In this document: positions 35,512 to 45,663 of the stretch, piece by piece
Numbering within the stretch: position 1 is the first letter of the stretch
Layout of the letters: each line of letters begins with the position of its first letter
Assembly: GCA_046598415.1 (NCBI GenBank)
Contig: JBKJIG010000079.1
Span: 1 to 64,000, forward strand
DNA length: 64,000 nucleotides
Origin: VFJZ01 sp046598415
GTDB taxonomy: Bacteria; Actinomycetota; Thermoleophilia; Gaiellales; F1-60-MAGs149
Direction of reading: 5' to 3'
Notes under the pieces: model-generated
What the model saw: the letters and a program-made list of their open reading frames with translations, nothing else
Told to the model about the DNA's origin: nothing
Databases searched by the model: none
Program-made: the position numbers and the translations under genes

Positions 35512-35644
35512 ACCTCGAGGTGGACGATCCGGGCGGTGCCGCCCTTGCGTCAGACGATGTCCGCGCCCGCGTCGAGATCGCCGACTCGACCGATACCAAC
35601 GAGCGGAGGTCTCATGGTTGTCACTATTATGCCAACTAGAGTGG

Positions 35645-35650
35645 TAGAAT
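35645..35650 (+). promoter_or_regulatory. Promoter of the toxin-antitoxin-like pair (TAGAAT)
   Basis: TAGAAT ends seven bases before GTG 35658. TTGTCA lies at 35618-35623, 21 bp upstream, longer than an ideal spacer. An imperfect inverted repeat (ACTAT...AGAGT, 35622-35641) overlaps the -35/-10 region and could be an autoregulatory site. Confidence 0.5.
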
Positions 35651-35657
35651 TGCTGGG

Positions 35658-36152
35658 GTGTCTCCACTCCCCTCGGCCTACGAATCTCTCCAGCGGTGGT
35701 TTCCCACGCAGACGGCGCGGGCGGCTGCCCTCGGAGTGAGCCGCGAGATCGTGCGCCAGTGGGAGGCGCAGCTCGACCGCTCGCTTCGATCAGACGTGCG
35801 AGAAGGGACGGCGCGTGCGATCGATCTCATCGTCTCGACCGCCCGAGAGGTCGAACGACAGGTCGGAGATCGCGTTGGAGCCGGGCGCTGGATGCTCGCA
35901 CCGCAGCCGATGCTGCGTGGCGAAACCGTTGTCGCCGCGGCGCGCGCTGGACGGCTCGAAGCTGTCGCTCGGCTTCTTTCGCCTGCAGCCTCGGAACGCC
36001 CCCTTCGAACCTTCACCTCTCAAGCAGTGGCCGCAGGCGCAAGAAAGCTCGGCCCTGACGTGCAAGCTCCACGTGAGCGTCCTCGGAGCGCGTCGAAGGC
36101 TGCGGCGCTGCGTCGGATAGGCGAGAGCGTGGCGATCGTTGGCGACCGTTAG
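35658..36152 (+). CDS. HTH / MbcA-ParS-like antitoxin candidate
   Basis: 164 residues. A helix-turn-helix (about 18-42; TARAAALGVSREIVRQWEAQL) is followed by RWMLAPQPMLRGETVVAAARAGRLEAVARLL (about 77-107, shown here only as landmarks WML and ARAGRLEAV), which resembles the MbcA/ParS/Xre toxin-binding domain. The last ~55 residues are basic and atypical. GTG start with leaderless promoter. It overlaps the nucleotidyltransferase gene by 14 bases, the usual antitoxin-first layout. GC at third positions is lower than in neighbours, suggesting transfer. Antitoxin role is inferred. Confidence 0.65.
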   Translation: MSPLPSAYESLQRWFPTQTARAAALGVSREIVRQWEAQLDRSLRSDVREGTARAIDLIVSTAREVERQVGDRVGAGRWMLAPQPMLRGETVVAAARAGRLEAVARLLSPAASERPLRTFTSQAVAAGARKLGPDVQAPRERPRSASKAAALRRIGESVAIVGDR

Positions 36153-36810
36153 CGGCGCAGGCGACGCGCGCGAGCTTCTCGAGTCGCAGCTGAAGGCTGT
36201 GCGCGACTCGAACACACGCGCACGGATCGCGATCGACGTCCTCGCCGGTCGCTTCGACGCGCACGGACTCTCGATGACGGTCGTTGGCGGCAGCGCCGTC
36301 GCGCTCTGGGATCCACTCGCACACGTCTCGCGTGATATCGACCTCGTCGGGGTCGCGACCGAACGCGAACTCGATGCCGTGTTCTGCGACGAGCTCGGCT
36401 TCGAGCGTGAAGGGCGGCACTGGGTCGATGAAACGCTGGCTATCGCCGTCGAGGTGCCGGCTTGGACACTCGAGCCGGACGGCGCCGAGGCCGTCCTGAT
36501 CGACGAGATTCTCGTGATCAGCCTGGAAGACCTCATCCTCGATCGCGTCGACCAGTGGCACGCGACCGGCGCCTTCGAGGCTTCCCGGCAGGCCGGGCGA
36601 CTCCTCGCACACGAGCTGCTCGATGAAGAACGCCTCGAGAGGCGCGCGGCTGCCGTCGGTACAACGGACGCACTTGCTGCAGTACGCGCGCTGGCCGAGC
36701 GCGGAGCGCACGCCGACTCGCCATTGAGCCACAAGGTTCACGAGCTGCTGGACCAGCAGGGGATCGCGGCCGCACTTGCCGCGCTCAGCCAGCAGACGTC
36801 ACACCCGTAG
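36139..36810 (+). CDS. Nucleotidyltransferase-fold protein, candidate toxin
   Basis: 223 residues. The NTase signature is VVGGSAVALW with a DxD pair in SRDIDLVG (about 49-75), followed by a third acidic strand in AIAVEVPAW and a helical C-terminal half. Similar minimal nucleotidyltransferases (MNT/AbiEii/DUF6036-like) act as toxins that modify tRNA or proteins. TTG at 36139 is the only start after an in-frame stop at 36118-36120, and lies within the upstream gene, so translation is coupled. It ends four bases before the terminator of tRNA-Gly, an integration-prone site. Confidence 0.7.
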   Translation: MATVSGAGDARELLESQLKAVRDSNTRARIAIDVLAGRFDAHGLSMTVVGGSAVALWDPLAHVSRDIDLVGVATERELDAVFCDELGFEREGRHWVDETLAIAVEVPAWTLEPDGAEAVLIDEILVISLEDLILDRVDQWHATGAFEASRQAGRLLAHELLDEERLERRAAAVGTTDALAAVRALAERGAHADSPLSHKVHELLDQQGIAAALAALSQQTSHP

Positions 36811-36813
36811 ACA

Positions 36814-36837
36814 CGAAGAAAGCCCTGCATTGCAGGG
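36814..36837 (-). terminator. Rho-independent terminator of tRNA-Gly
   Basis: On the minus strand CCCTGCA-A-TGCAGGG (36823-36837) is followed by CTTTCTTC, a stem plus U-rich tail just after the tRNA. Confidence 0.8.
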
Positions 36838-36846
36838 ATTTCGAGG

Positions 36847-36920
36847 AGCGGATGAAGGGACTCGAACCCTCGACCTTCGCCATGGCAAGGCGACGCTCTA
36901 GCCAACTGAGCTACATCCGC
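36847..36920 (-). tRNA. tRNA-Gly (GCC)
   Basis: Cloverleaf with acceptor GCGGATG/CATCCGC, T-arm GGTTCGAGTCC and anticodon stem CGCC/GGCG around TTGCCAT, giving anticodon GCC. Discriminator T fits glycine. CCA is not encoded. Confidence 0.97.
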
Positions 36921-36965
36921 AGGCAGGGCCCAGTATAGCCCACGACGGGCTGCGGCCGGCGCCGC

Positions 36966-36971
36966 TACGCT
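36966..36971 (+). promoter_or_regulatory. Leaderless-type -10 hexamer TACGCT
   Basis: TACGCT ends seven bases before the hutU ATG at 36979. Confidence 0.55.
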
Positions 36972-36978
36972 CTGCGCC

Positions 36979-38633
<1,655 letters not shown>

Positions 38634-38637
<4 letters not shown>

Positions 38638-39938
38638 CGGTCACGCTGGTGCCCGAGGTCGTGCTCGACGCGACCGGCGTGCACCGCGATCTCGCCGTGC
38701 TCGTCGATCCGGACGACGGCATGATCGAGGGACTGATCGGCGCCGCGCACGCGCCCGCCGACGCGGTGCGGCTGTCGCGGACGGCGCTCGCGCCCGGCTT
38801 CGTCAACGTCCACTCGCACAGCTTCCAGCGCGACCTGCGCGGCCTGGTGGAGCGCGTCTCGCACCTCGCGCCGGAGGACGACTTCTGGACGTGGCGCGAG
38901 GCCATGTACGCCGCCGCCGGCTCGCTCGACCCGGCCCGTATCGGCGATGTCGCCCGCCGCTGCTTCACACAGATGCGCGAGGCGGGCTACACGGCTGTCG
39001 GCGAGTTCCACTACGTGCACCACCAGCCCGACGGCACGCCGTACGAGCAGCCGAACGCGCTGGCCGAGGCCGTCTGCACGGCGGCCGAAGAGGTCGGAAT
39101 CCGCATCGTGCTGCTGCTGACGGCGTACGAGCGCGGCGGCTTCGACCGCCCGCCAGATCCCGGCCAGCGGCGATTCTGCGACCCGACGGTCGACGCGTAC
39201 CTGGCCCGGCTCGAGGCGCTGCAGCTGTGGGCCGCTGACCGGCCGCTCGTCACGGTCGGTGCCGCCCCCCACTCCGTGCGTGCCGTCTCCGAGGCCTGGC
39301 TGGGCCGCATCGCGGAGCACTGCGCCGACCACGACCTGGTGCTGCACCTGCACGCCGACGAGCAGCCGCGCGAGATCGCGGAGACGCTCGCGGCGACCGG
39401 CTTGCGCCCGGTCGAGCTGATCGACCGGGCCGGCGCGCTCACACACCACACCACGATTGTCCACGGCACGCACTGCGACGACGCCGAGATCGCGCTGCTC
39501 GCCGCGCGCGGTGCGACGGTGTGCGCGTGCCCGACCACCGAGGGCAACCTCGGCGACGGCTACGTGCCGGCCCGCCGGTTGCTGGCCGCGGGCGTGCCGA
39601 TCTGCGTCGGCTCCGACTCCAACACCCTCCTCGACCCGCTGCTCGAGCTGCGCGAGCTCGAGCACGTCGCCCGTCGTTCGGCCGAGCGCCGCAACGTGCT
39701 CGTGGCCGACGGCGACACCGGCCCGGCGCCGTACCTGCTGTCGTGCGGCTGGGCGCACGGCGCGCGTGCGCTCGGGCTGCCGGTTCCGGTCATCGATGCA
39801 GGTGCGCCCGCCGATCTGATCGCGATCGACCTCGACCACGCCGAGATCGCAGGGGTCGCCGACGAGCACCTGGCCGCCGCTATCGTGATGTCCGGCTCCG
39901 CCGCGCTCGTCACCCGCACCTGGGTAGCCGGCCGCTAG
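38634..39938 (+). CDS. hutF: Formimidoylglutamate deiminase
   Basis: Amidohydrolase that turns N-formimidoyl-glutamate into N-formylglutamate and ammonia, the five-step Hut route. 434 residues. Metal motif HxH in FVNVHSHSFQRDLRG, HLHADEQPREI, HGTHCDD and the metal Asp in VGSDSNTLLDP match HutF. GTG at 38634 overlaps hutU. hutH, hutI and hutG are not in the window, so the rest of the pathway must lie elsewhere or be missing. Confidence 0.93.
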
Positions 39939-39950
39939 CGCGTGATAGTT

Positions 39951-40117
39951 CCGCGCACGTTTGTGCGTCTCCCATGTGCGGGGTCAGACCCCGAAACGGG
40001 CCGTTCCGGGGTCTGACCCCAGAACGGTTCCGCGCGGAAGGCGCACGGATCGCGCGACCGGGACGTTTGCGCGCGCGTCTCGACGCTGGCCGCGCGCCGG
40101 TCGGCACCTGGGACGCG
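39951..40117 (+). repeat. Dispersed inverted-repeat element, copy 2
   Basis: GGGGTCAGACCCC at 39980-39992 and GGGGTCTGACCCC at 40008-40020, again 15 bases apart, followed by TTCCGCGCGGAA and a conserved tail (CGGATCGCGCGACCGGGACG..., then CTCGACGCTGGCCGCGCGC) shared with copy 3. It fills the space between the convergent stops at 39938 and 40118. In the spacer hairpin GAAACGG/CCGTTCC differs from copy 3 by changes that keep pairing. Confidence 0.9.
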
Positions 40118-40342
40118 CTAGGAGCGGACGCGCTCGGCGAACTTCGGGTCGAGGCGCTCGATCTGCCGCAGCAAGGAGGCCGCGTGACCCTTCTTCTCGT
40201 CGGCGATCCTGCGGACTTCCTCGCGGGCGTCGTCATCCGTGAGCGTGAACGTCTGCGACTCGAGCCGGTTGATGGCCTCGAGCTCGGCGGCGAGGTTGCT
40301 GCGCAGCTCGGACAGGTCCTGGTGTAGTTCGGTCAGGCGCAT
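40118..40342 (-). CDS. Small helical protein resembling a half-ferritin
   Basis: 74 residues, two long helices. AELEAINRLESQ and REEVRRIADEKKGHAASLLRQI resemble encapsulated-ferritin-type half-ferritins (ELEA... DEExxHAAMLL). Compared with that family the Glu three residues before the His is Lys, so metal binding is doubtful. ATG at 40342 with TAGACT ten bases upstream. It could equally be a simple coiled-coil protein. Confidence 0.6.
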   Translation of the reverse strand: MRLTELHQDLSELRSNLAAELEAINRLESQTFTLTDDDAREEVRRIADEKKGHAASLLRQIERLDPKFAERVRS

Positions 40343-40368
40343 CGTGCTGCCGAGTCTACCGGGACGGT

Positions 40369-40584
40369 CTACGCGGCGTCGTCGCGCATGAAGCGGTGCT
40401 CGAGCTTGAAGTCGGTATGCAGGTGCTCGAGGCGCTCCACCGCGTGCCCGCGAGAGATGCGCCCGGCCGTCGTCTCGAAGGGATCGCCCGGCTCGGGCGG
40501 CGAGGTCCGCGTCAGATGGCGACGGAACCGCGAGGCGCCGACGCGCGTGCCATGGATGTGCATGCCCTTCGAGCGAGACGGCAT
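40369..40584 (-). CDS. Small His-rich hypothetical protein
   Basis: 71 residues beginning MPSRSKGMHIHG, basic, with scattered His (MHIHG, HLHTDFKLEHRF). No family recognised. It lies 26 bases upstream of the half-ferritin-like gene on the same strand and may form an operon with it. Coding is supported by position and a clean start, not by homology. Confidence 0.4.
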   Translation of the reverse strand: MPSRSKGMHIHGTRVGASRFRRHLTRTSPPEPGDPFETTAGRISRGHAVERLEHLHTDFKLEHRFMRDDAA

Positions 40585-40598
40585 GTATCAAGTATCAC

Positions 40599-41822
40599 TC
40601 AGACCCGGGAGACCTGCACGAGCGCCGTCAGCGGCCGCGCACCGGGCTGGGCGGCCGTGAACCGCAGGCCATAGCACCAGGTACCCGGCCCCGCCGTGAC
40701 GTCGGTGTACCCGACCGCCCCCGGCGTCGTCGGCGCGTCGGCGTACAGCGGCAGTCGCGCCGCGTCAGCCGGGCACGGTCCGGCCGCTCGCGCCACCTGC
40801 ACGGCGGCCAGCGGCGTGCGCGGGTTCGTCCACTGCAGCGTCACGCCGGTCTGCGCCGCCGACATGGCGACGAGCCCGAGCCGCGTCGCCAGCGGCGCCT
40901 CGGGAACGCGCGTCACGACGCGCTGCCCGGCACTGCGCCAGCGGTTGCGACGGTCGAGCGTGAACACCGCGTAGCACCACGTGCCGGTGCCGCCGACGGC
41001 GAGGTCCTCGACCGCGACCACCGCCGCGCGCGCCGCCTTCGGCACCTCGGCCACGAGCGTGCCGAGCCGCGGCGTGACACCCTCGCGCTGCACGATCGGC
41101 ACGCTGCGGGAGATGGGCGTGTCGCCGCAGATGCGTCCTCGCCGGCGCGTCACGATCACGCGCCGCAGCGTGCTCGAGGACGGCGTCTGGAACGAGATGC
41201 GCACGCGGGCCAGCGAATCGACCGGGTCGGCCGCATCGCCCAGCAAGCGCACGGGACCGGGCAGCGTCTTCGAAACGCAGAAGGTGGGGCTGGCCTTGCG
41301 GAACTTGCCGCCGTAGCGCCGCAGCAGACCACGGCGATCGTCGTCGCGCGGCGGTGAGCAGTACCACTCCCACTCGAGCGGCTGCGGACGGCAGCGCGAC
41401 AGGAACACGCTGTTCATCAGCGAGCACCGCTTGTTCTCGTGCTTCAGTCCGAGCACATGCCCGAACTCGTGCGCCGCCGTCATCGTCAGCGTGCCCTCGG
41501 GGCAGTTCGTCTGCAGGTGCATGAAGCTCTGGAAGCCGCCCGGGTAGCCGACGATCGCCTCGCCGATCGCCCCGAAGCAGCCGCCCCTCGGCAACGGGCT
41601 GATCAGGAGCCGCGCCCTGCTCCGCGACACCTCGACGAGCTGCACCTTGAGGCCGGAGCGGTTCCAGGCCAGAGCCGCCGCGCGCACCGGGCCGCGCATC
41701 GACTTCGACGTCACGGCATAGGTGACCCGCCCGCCCGGCCAGGTGCGACCCGCCACGTGCGAGGCCTCGGCGGGCGGCGCCAGCAGGCCGATCGCGACGG
41801 CTGCGAGGGCCAGCGCCCTCAC
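40599..41822 (-). CDS. Secreted matrixin-like zinc metalloprotease
   Basis: 407 residues. Signal peptide (about 1-21, ALALAAVAIGLLAPPAEA). Catalytic domain contains the metzincin motif HEFGHVLGLKH with His118, Glu119, His122 and His128, followed by a Met (CSLMNSV) that can serve as the Met-turn. The C-terminal 230 residues hold two fibronectin-like repeats (each with a GTWCYA/GTWCYG Cys motif) probably for substrate or wall binding. GTG at 41822 overlaps the upstream stop (GTGA). Confidence 0.88.
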   Translation of the reverse strand: MRALALAAVAIGLLAPPAEASHVAGRTWPGGRVTYAVTSKSMRGPVRAAALAWNRSGLKVQLVEVSRSRARLLISPLPRGGCFGAIGEAIVGYPGGFQSFMHLQTNCPEGTLTMTAAHEFGHVLGLKHENKRCSLMNSVFLSRCRPQPLEWEWYCSPPRDDDRRGLLRRYGGKFRKASPTFCVSKTLPGPVRLLGDAADPVDSLARVRISFQTPSSSTLRRVIVTRRRGRICGDTPISRSVPIVQREGVTPRLGTLVAEVPKAARAAVVAVEDLAVGGTGTWCYAVFTLDRRNRWRSAGQRVVTRVPEAPLATRLGLVAMSAAQTGVTLQWTNPRTPLAAVQVARAAGPCPADAARLPLYADAPTTPGAVGYTDVTAGPGTWCYGLRFTAAQPGARPLTALVQVSRV

Positions 41823-42487
41823 CCGAGCACCAGCCCGCCGTCCTCCGTCAGTCCGGCGTTCCACGTGCGCCACCGGAGGGCGAGTTCCGTGACGTCGTCG
41901 CCGCGCCCCTCGAGCCGCACCGGAGGATCGGCCTCGGCATCGACGCGGTACTGATACCAGGAGATGTCCCAGGCGATCGTGATGACGACGTCGGGACGGA
42001 TGCCGCCGAGCGGCATCAGCGACACGCGCGGCGCGCCGAGCGTGCGCGCGATGCCCTGCACGGTGCGGCGGTACGGGCTGACGTTGAACGTCTCGACACT
42101 GACCGCGACCGCCTGGGCGGCGGCCTCGGCGCGCCCGGCCTCGCGGGTGCGGGCGCGCTCCGCCACCTCGGCGTCCTCGCCCGTCAGCCGCACGACGCCG
42201 AGCGTGTGCCGCGGCGGCGGCCGCAACCCCGGCTCCTTCGTCTTCCGTTCGTCCCGGGGCCGCCTCAGGCGGTCGATCAGCCCGGCGCGCGGCTCGCGCG
42301 GCTGCGGCGGCGGGTCGGGCTGGCCGTCACGCAGCCAGCCTCGCTTGAGGGCATCGACCTCGCACAGGGCACAGACGATCCGCTCCTCCCGGCCGTCGCG
42401 AAAGTTCGCCACGCTCTCCCCCAGGAGGAGCGTGCGCTCGCAGTAGTCGCAGTGGACGACCGATTGCTGGCGGCGGAGTCTCGTCAA
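41819..42487 (-). CDS. Zinc-ribbon-containing hypothetical protein
   Basis: 222 residues. The N-terminus has a CDYC ... CALC double CxxC zinc ribbon (about 13-42), then a basic Pro/Arg linker, and a C-terminal alpha/beta domain (TLGAPRVSLMPLGGIRPDVVITIAWDISWYQYRV). I do not recognise the family. TTG at 42487, two bases after the EF-G2 stop, so probably the same transcript. Confidence 0.7.
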   Translation of the reverse strand: MTRLRRQQSVVHCDYCERTLLLGESVANFRDGREERIVCALCEVDALKRGWLRDGQPDPPPQPREPRAGLIDRLRRPRDERKTKEPGLRPPPRHTLGVVRLTGEDAEVAERARTREAGRAEAAAQAVAVSVETFNVSPYRRTVQGIARTLGAPRVSLMPLGGIRPDVVITIAWDISWYQYRVDAEADPPVRLEGRGDDVTELALRWRTWNAGLTEDGGLVLG

Positions 42488-42489
42488 AC

Positions 42490-44559
42490 CTAGTGGGATT
42501 CTGCCGCCTTCTTCGCGTCTGCGGCGACCTTCTGCGCAATATGCTGTGGAACCTCCTCGTAGCGCAGGAAGCTCATCGCGTAATCTCCGCGTCCGCCGGT
42601 CACGGACGTGAGCGTCTGCGAGTACGTCAGCATCTCGGCCATCGGCACCTCGGCGCGCACGGTCGTGGCCGAGCCGCGCGGCTCGATGCCCAGGAGCCGT
42701 CCGCGCCGGGCGTTGAGGTCGCCCGTGATGTCGCCGACCGAGTCCTCGGGGACGGAGATCTCGACGGCCATCACCGGCTCGAGCATGACGGCGTCGGCCT
42801 TGGCGTACGCCTCCCGGAACGCCAGCGAGCCTGCGATCTTGAACGCCATCTCGGAGGAGTCGACGTTGTGGTACGAGCCATCCACGAGCGTCACGCCGAC
42901 ACCGACGACGGGGAAGCCGGCCAACTCGCCCTTGACCATCGACTCCTGCACGCCCTTGTCGACCGCGCCGCGGAAGCTCTGCGGGATGGCGCCGCCGACG
43001 ATCTTGTCGTGGAACTCGTAGCCCTCGTGCCCGGGCAGCGGCGTGATCTCGATTTGGCAGTCGCCGAACTGCCCGCGGCCGCCAGTCTGCTTCTTGTGGC
43101 GGCCATGCCCACGGGCGCCCTTGCGGATCGCCTCGAGGTACGGCACCCGCGGCGGGTGCGTGATCATGTCGACGCCGAAGCGCCGCTTGACGCGCTCGAC
43201 GGTCACCTCGATGTGCATCTGCGAGAGGCCTTCGACGAGCTGCTCACCGGTGCGCTCGTCGCGGTGCACGCCGAGCGTCGGATCCTCCTCCTGGAGCCGC
43301 CGCAGCGCCTGGTTGAGCTTGTCCTCCTCGCCCTTCTTCGACGGCTCGACGGCGACGGAGACGACGGGCGACGGCAGCTTCACGGGCGCGATCACGATGT
43401 CGCGCTCGGTGTCGACCAGCAGGTCCCCGGTCGTCACGTCCTTGAGCTTGCCGACGGCGCCGATCTCACCCGCCGCGAACTGCGCGGCGTGGTGGTGGTC
43501 CTTGCCCTGCACCTCGAGGAGGCTGCCCATGCGCTCCTTGCCGTGGGTCCGCTGGTTGAGGAGGTGCGACTCGCTGGTGATCGTGCCGGAGAAGACGCGG
43601 AACAGCGACAGCTTGCCGGCGAACGGGTCGGCGATCGTCTTGAACACGTACGCCACGACGCCGTCGTCGAGGTCGAGCGTGCTCTCCTCGCCCGCCGCGT
43701 TGGTGACCTTGACGCCGCCGACGCGCTTCGGCGAGGGCAGCGCCTCGACGATCAGGTCGAGCAGCGCGTGCGTGCCGGAGTTGCGTGCCGCGGCGCCGCA
43801 GGTGACCGGGAACATGGTGCCGCGCGAGACCATCGCCTTCAGCGCCGACGCCATCTCCTCGGCCGTGATCTCCTGCTCCTCGAGGTACTTCTCGATCAGC
43901 TCGTCGGCCGACTCGGCGACCTTCTCGATCAGCTCGTCGTGACGCCGCTGCGCCTCCTCCATGTACTCGGCCGGAATGTCGACGCCGTCACCCTCGTGCT
44001 GCCCGTTCGGATCAGGGTAGGCGCGCATGTGGACGAGATCGATGACGCCCTTGTACCCGTGCTCCTGCCCCATCGGCATCGCAACGGCGACGACCCAGTC
44101 CGACAGGCTCGTCAGGGACGCGAGGGTCGCGTCGAAGTCGGCGCGCTCGCGGTCGAGCAGGTTGACGTGGACGATGCGCGGCAGCCCGAGCTCGTCGGCG
44201 CGGCGCCACAGCCGGTCGGTCGACACTTCGACGCCCGCCACCCCCGAGATCTCGAACAGCACCCCTTCGACGACCCTCAGCGCACCGAGCGCATCACCCT
44301 GGAACGACGGATCGCCCGGCGTGTCGATGAGGTTCAGGCGGCGCCCCTCCCAGCCGCAGTGCGCGAGGGTCGCGGAGATCGACATCGAGCGCCGCTTCTC
44401 GTCCTCGTCGTGGTCCGTGACGGTCGTGCCGTCGACCACGGTGCCGAGGCGCGTCGTCTCGCCGCTCTCGAACAGCAGCGACTCGACGAGGGACGTCTTC
44501 CCCGACCCACGATGGCCGAGAACGGCGACGTTGCGAATCTTCCCGGACTCCTGCGGCAT
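42490..44559 (-). CDS. EF-G2-type translation-factor paralogue
   Basis: 689 residues, five-domain EF-G architecture (GTPase about 1-270, then domains II-V; GRGQFGDCQIEI and MAVEISVPEDSVGDITGDLNARRGRL in IV/V). It is not canonical EF-G: P-loop GHRGSGKTS replaces AHIDAGKTT, switch II is DTPGDPSF instead of DTPGHVDF (catalytic His lost) and the guanine motif reads NLLD instead of NKxD. This resembles mycobacterial EF-G2, reported to bind but not efficiently hydrolyse GTP on ribosomes. ATG at 44559 with GGAG. Confidence 0.9.
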   Translation of the reverse strand: MPQESGKIRNVAVLGHRGSGKTSLVESLLFESGETTRLGTVVDGTTVTDHDEDEKRRSMSISATLAHCGWEGRRLNLIDTPGDPSFQGDALGALRVVEGVLFEISGVAGVEVSTDRLWRRADELGLPRIVHVNLLDRERADFDATLASLTSLSDWVVAVAMPMGQEHGYKGVIDLVHMRAYPDPNGQHEGDGVDIPAEYMEEAQRRHDELIEKVAESADELIEKYLEEQEITAEEMASALKAMVSRGTMFPVTCGAAARNSGTHALLDLIVEALPSPKRVGGVKVTNAAGEESTLDLDDGVVAYVFKTIADPFAGKLSLFRVFSGTITSESHLLNQRTHGKERMGSLLEVQGKDHHHAAQFAAGEIGAVGKLKDVTTGDLLVDTERDIVIAPVKLPSPVVSVAVEPSKKGEEDKLNQALRRLQEEDPTLGVHRDERTGEQLVEGLSQMHIEVTVERVKRRFGVDMITHPPRVPYLEAIRKGARGHGRHKKQTGGRGQFGDCQIEITPLPGHEGYEFHDKIVGGAIPQSFRGAVDKGVQESMVKGELAGFPVVGVGVTLVDGSYHNVDSSEMAFKIAGSLAFREAYAKADAVMLEPVMAVEISVPEDSVGDITGDLNARRGRLLGIEPRGSATTVRAEVPMAEMLTYSQTLTSVTGGRGDYAMSFLRYEEVPQHIAQKVAADAKKAAESH

Positions 44560-44596
44560 GAACGCTCCTTCCGACCGGCGGGTCTCCCGTGGCGCG

Positions 44597-44602
44597 ATTG
44601 TA
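44597..44602 (-). promoter_or_regulatory. -10 hexamer TACAAT for the EF-G2 gene
   Basis: TACAAT on the minus strand, 37 bases before the start codon, with TTCGGC 17 bp upstream. Further upstream an AT-rich direct repeat (GATATTTGGTGATATTTAG, 44643-44661) stands out from the GC-rich background. Confidence 0.5.
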
Positions 44603-44807
44603 CCGATCCCCGGGCATCTGCCGAATTGGCCGATTCTCGTCCGATATTTGGTGATATTTAGTACGTCTGAGTGATGGCAAGACGGCAGGCTTACCACCAC
44701 TGTTCGACCAGGCAGTGACTACGGGTGCCGCGCGCTAGGCCACGGCGCCGCTCGTACGGCCGCACGGCGCCGAGGACTCGGCCCGTCGCACGAGGAGAGC
44801 ACCCTGG

Positions 44808-45485
44808 ATGCCCCGACAACCCCTGCGCGTCCTGCTCGTCGAGGATTACGAGCCCGCCCGTATCGGCCTCACCGTCAAGCTCATCGAGGCGGGCTTCCGC
44901 ATCGCCGGCGAAGCCGGCTCCATCGCGGTAGCGCGCTCGCTCGCGCCGCGGCTCGACTTCGACCTGGCGCTGATCGACGTCTACCTGCCGGACGGCGACG
45001 GTATCGAACTGGCCGCCGAGCTGCGAGCGCACGACGCCAACACGACGATCGTGATCCTGACGGTGTCGACGAAGCCGAACGACCTGCTGCGCGCGCTGCG
45101 CGCCGGCGCGGACGGCTACCTGGCGAAGGACTTCTCGAGCGAGCGACTGGGCGAGTCGCTGCGCGCCGCCGCGCGCGGCGAGACGCCCATCTCCCGCGCC
45201 ATGACGCCGGTGCTGGTGCGCGAGTTCCAGCGCCAGAACAAGGTCCGCCGGGCCCGGTCGCGAGCCGTGCGCGAGCGTCTGACGCCGCGCGAGTGGCAGA
45301 TCCTGACGCTGCTCGCCGACGGCAAGTCAACGGTCGCCATCGCCACCGACCTGGTCGTCTCGATCGAGACGGTGCGCTCGCACGTGAAGGCCGTCATGCG
45401 CAAGCTGCACGTGCATACGCGGGTCGCCGCCATCGCGTGTCTCGACGAGCTCCGCGAGGCCGCGGAGCTACCGCTGGCCAGTTAG
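44808..45485 (+). CDS. LuxR/NarL-family response regulator
   Basis: 225 residues: receiver domain (about 6-125) with acidic pair ED at 12-13, phosphoacceptor Asp57 in LIDVYLPDGDG and Lys107 in GYLAKDF; C-terminal LuxR HTH (about 157-215; LTPREWQILTLLADGKSTVAIATDL). GAGGAG precedes ATG 44808. No histidine kinase is adjacent, so it is an orphan here. Confidence 0.93.
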   Translation: MPRQPLRVLLVEDYEPARIGLTVKLIEAGFRIAGEAGSIAVARSLAPRLDFDLALIDVYLPDGDGIELAAELRAHDANTTIVILTVSTKPNDLLRALRAGADGYLAKDFSSERLGESLRAAARGETPISRAMTPVLVREFQRQNKVRRARSRAVRERLTPREWQILTLLADGKSTVAIATDLVVSIETVRSHVKAVMRKLHVHTRVAAIACLDELREAAELPLAS

Positions 45486-45509
45486 CGATGACACTCCCGC
45501 GCGCTCTCG

Positions 45510-45660
45510 TGCGCCATCGATGTGCGGGGTCAGACCCCGAAACGGCGCGTTCTGGGGTCTGACCCCGGAACGTTTCCGCGCGGAAGGCAGACGGATCGCG
45601 CGACCGGGACGTTTGCGCGCACGTCTCGACGCTGGCCGCGCGCGGATCGTGACGCGGGAC
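45510..45660 (+). repeat. Dispersed inverted-repeat element, copy 3
   Basis: GGGGTCAGACCCC at 45526-45538 and GGGGTCTGACCCC at 45554-45566, 15 bases apart; the spacer itself pairs as AACG-GCG-CGTT. It is followed by TTCCGCGCGGAA and the same tail as copy 2. It lies between convergent stops 45485 and 45664, in the same orientation as the other copies. Confidence 0.9.
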
Positions 45661-45663
45661 GCG

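Noticed and set aside
42493..44661. Plus-strand frame of about 720 codons
   Set aside because: Antisense shadow of the EF-G2 gene.
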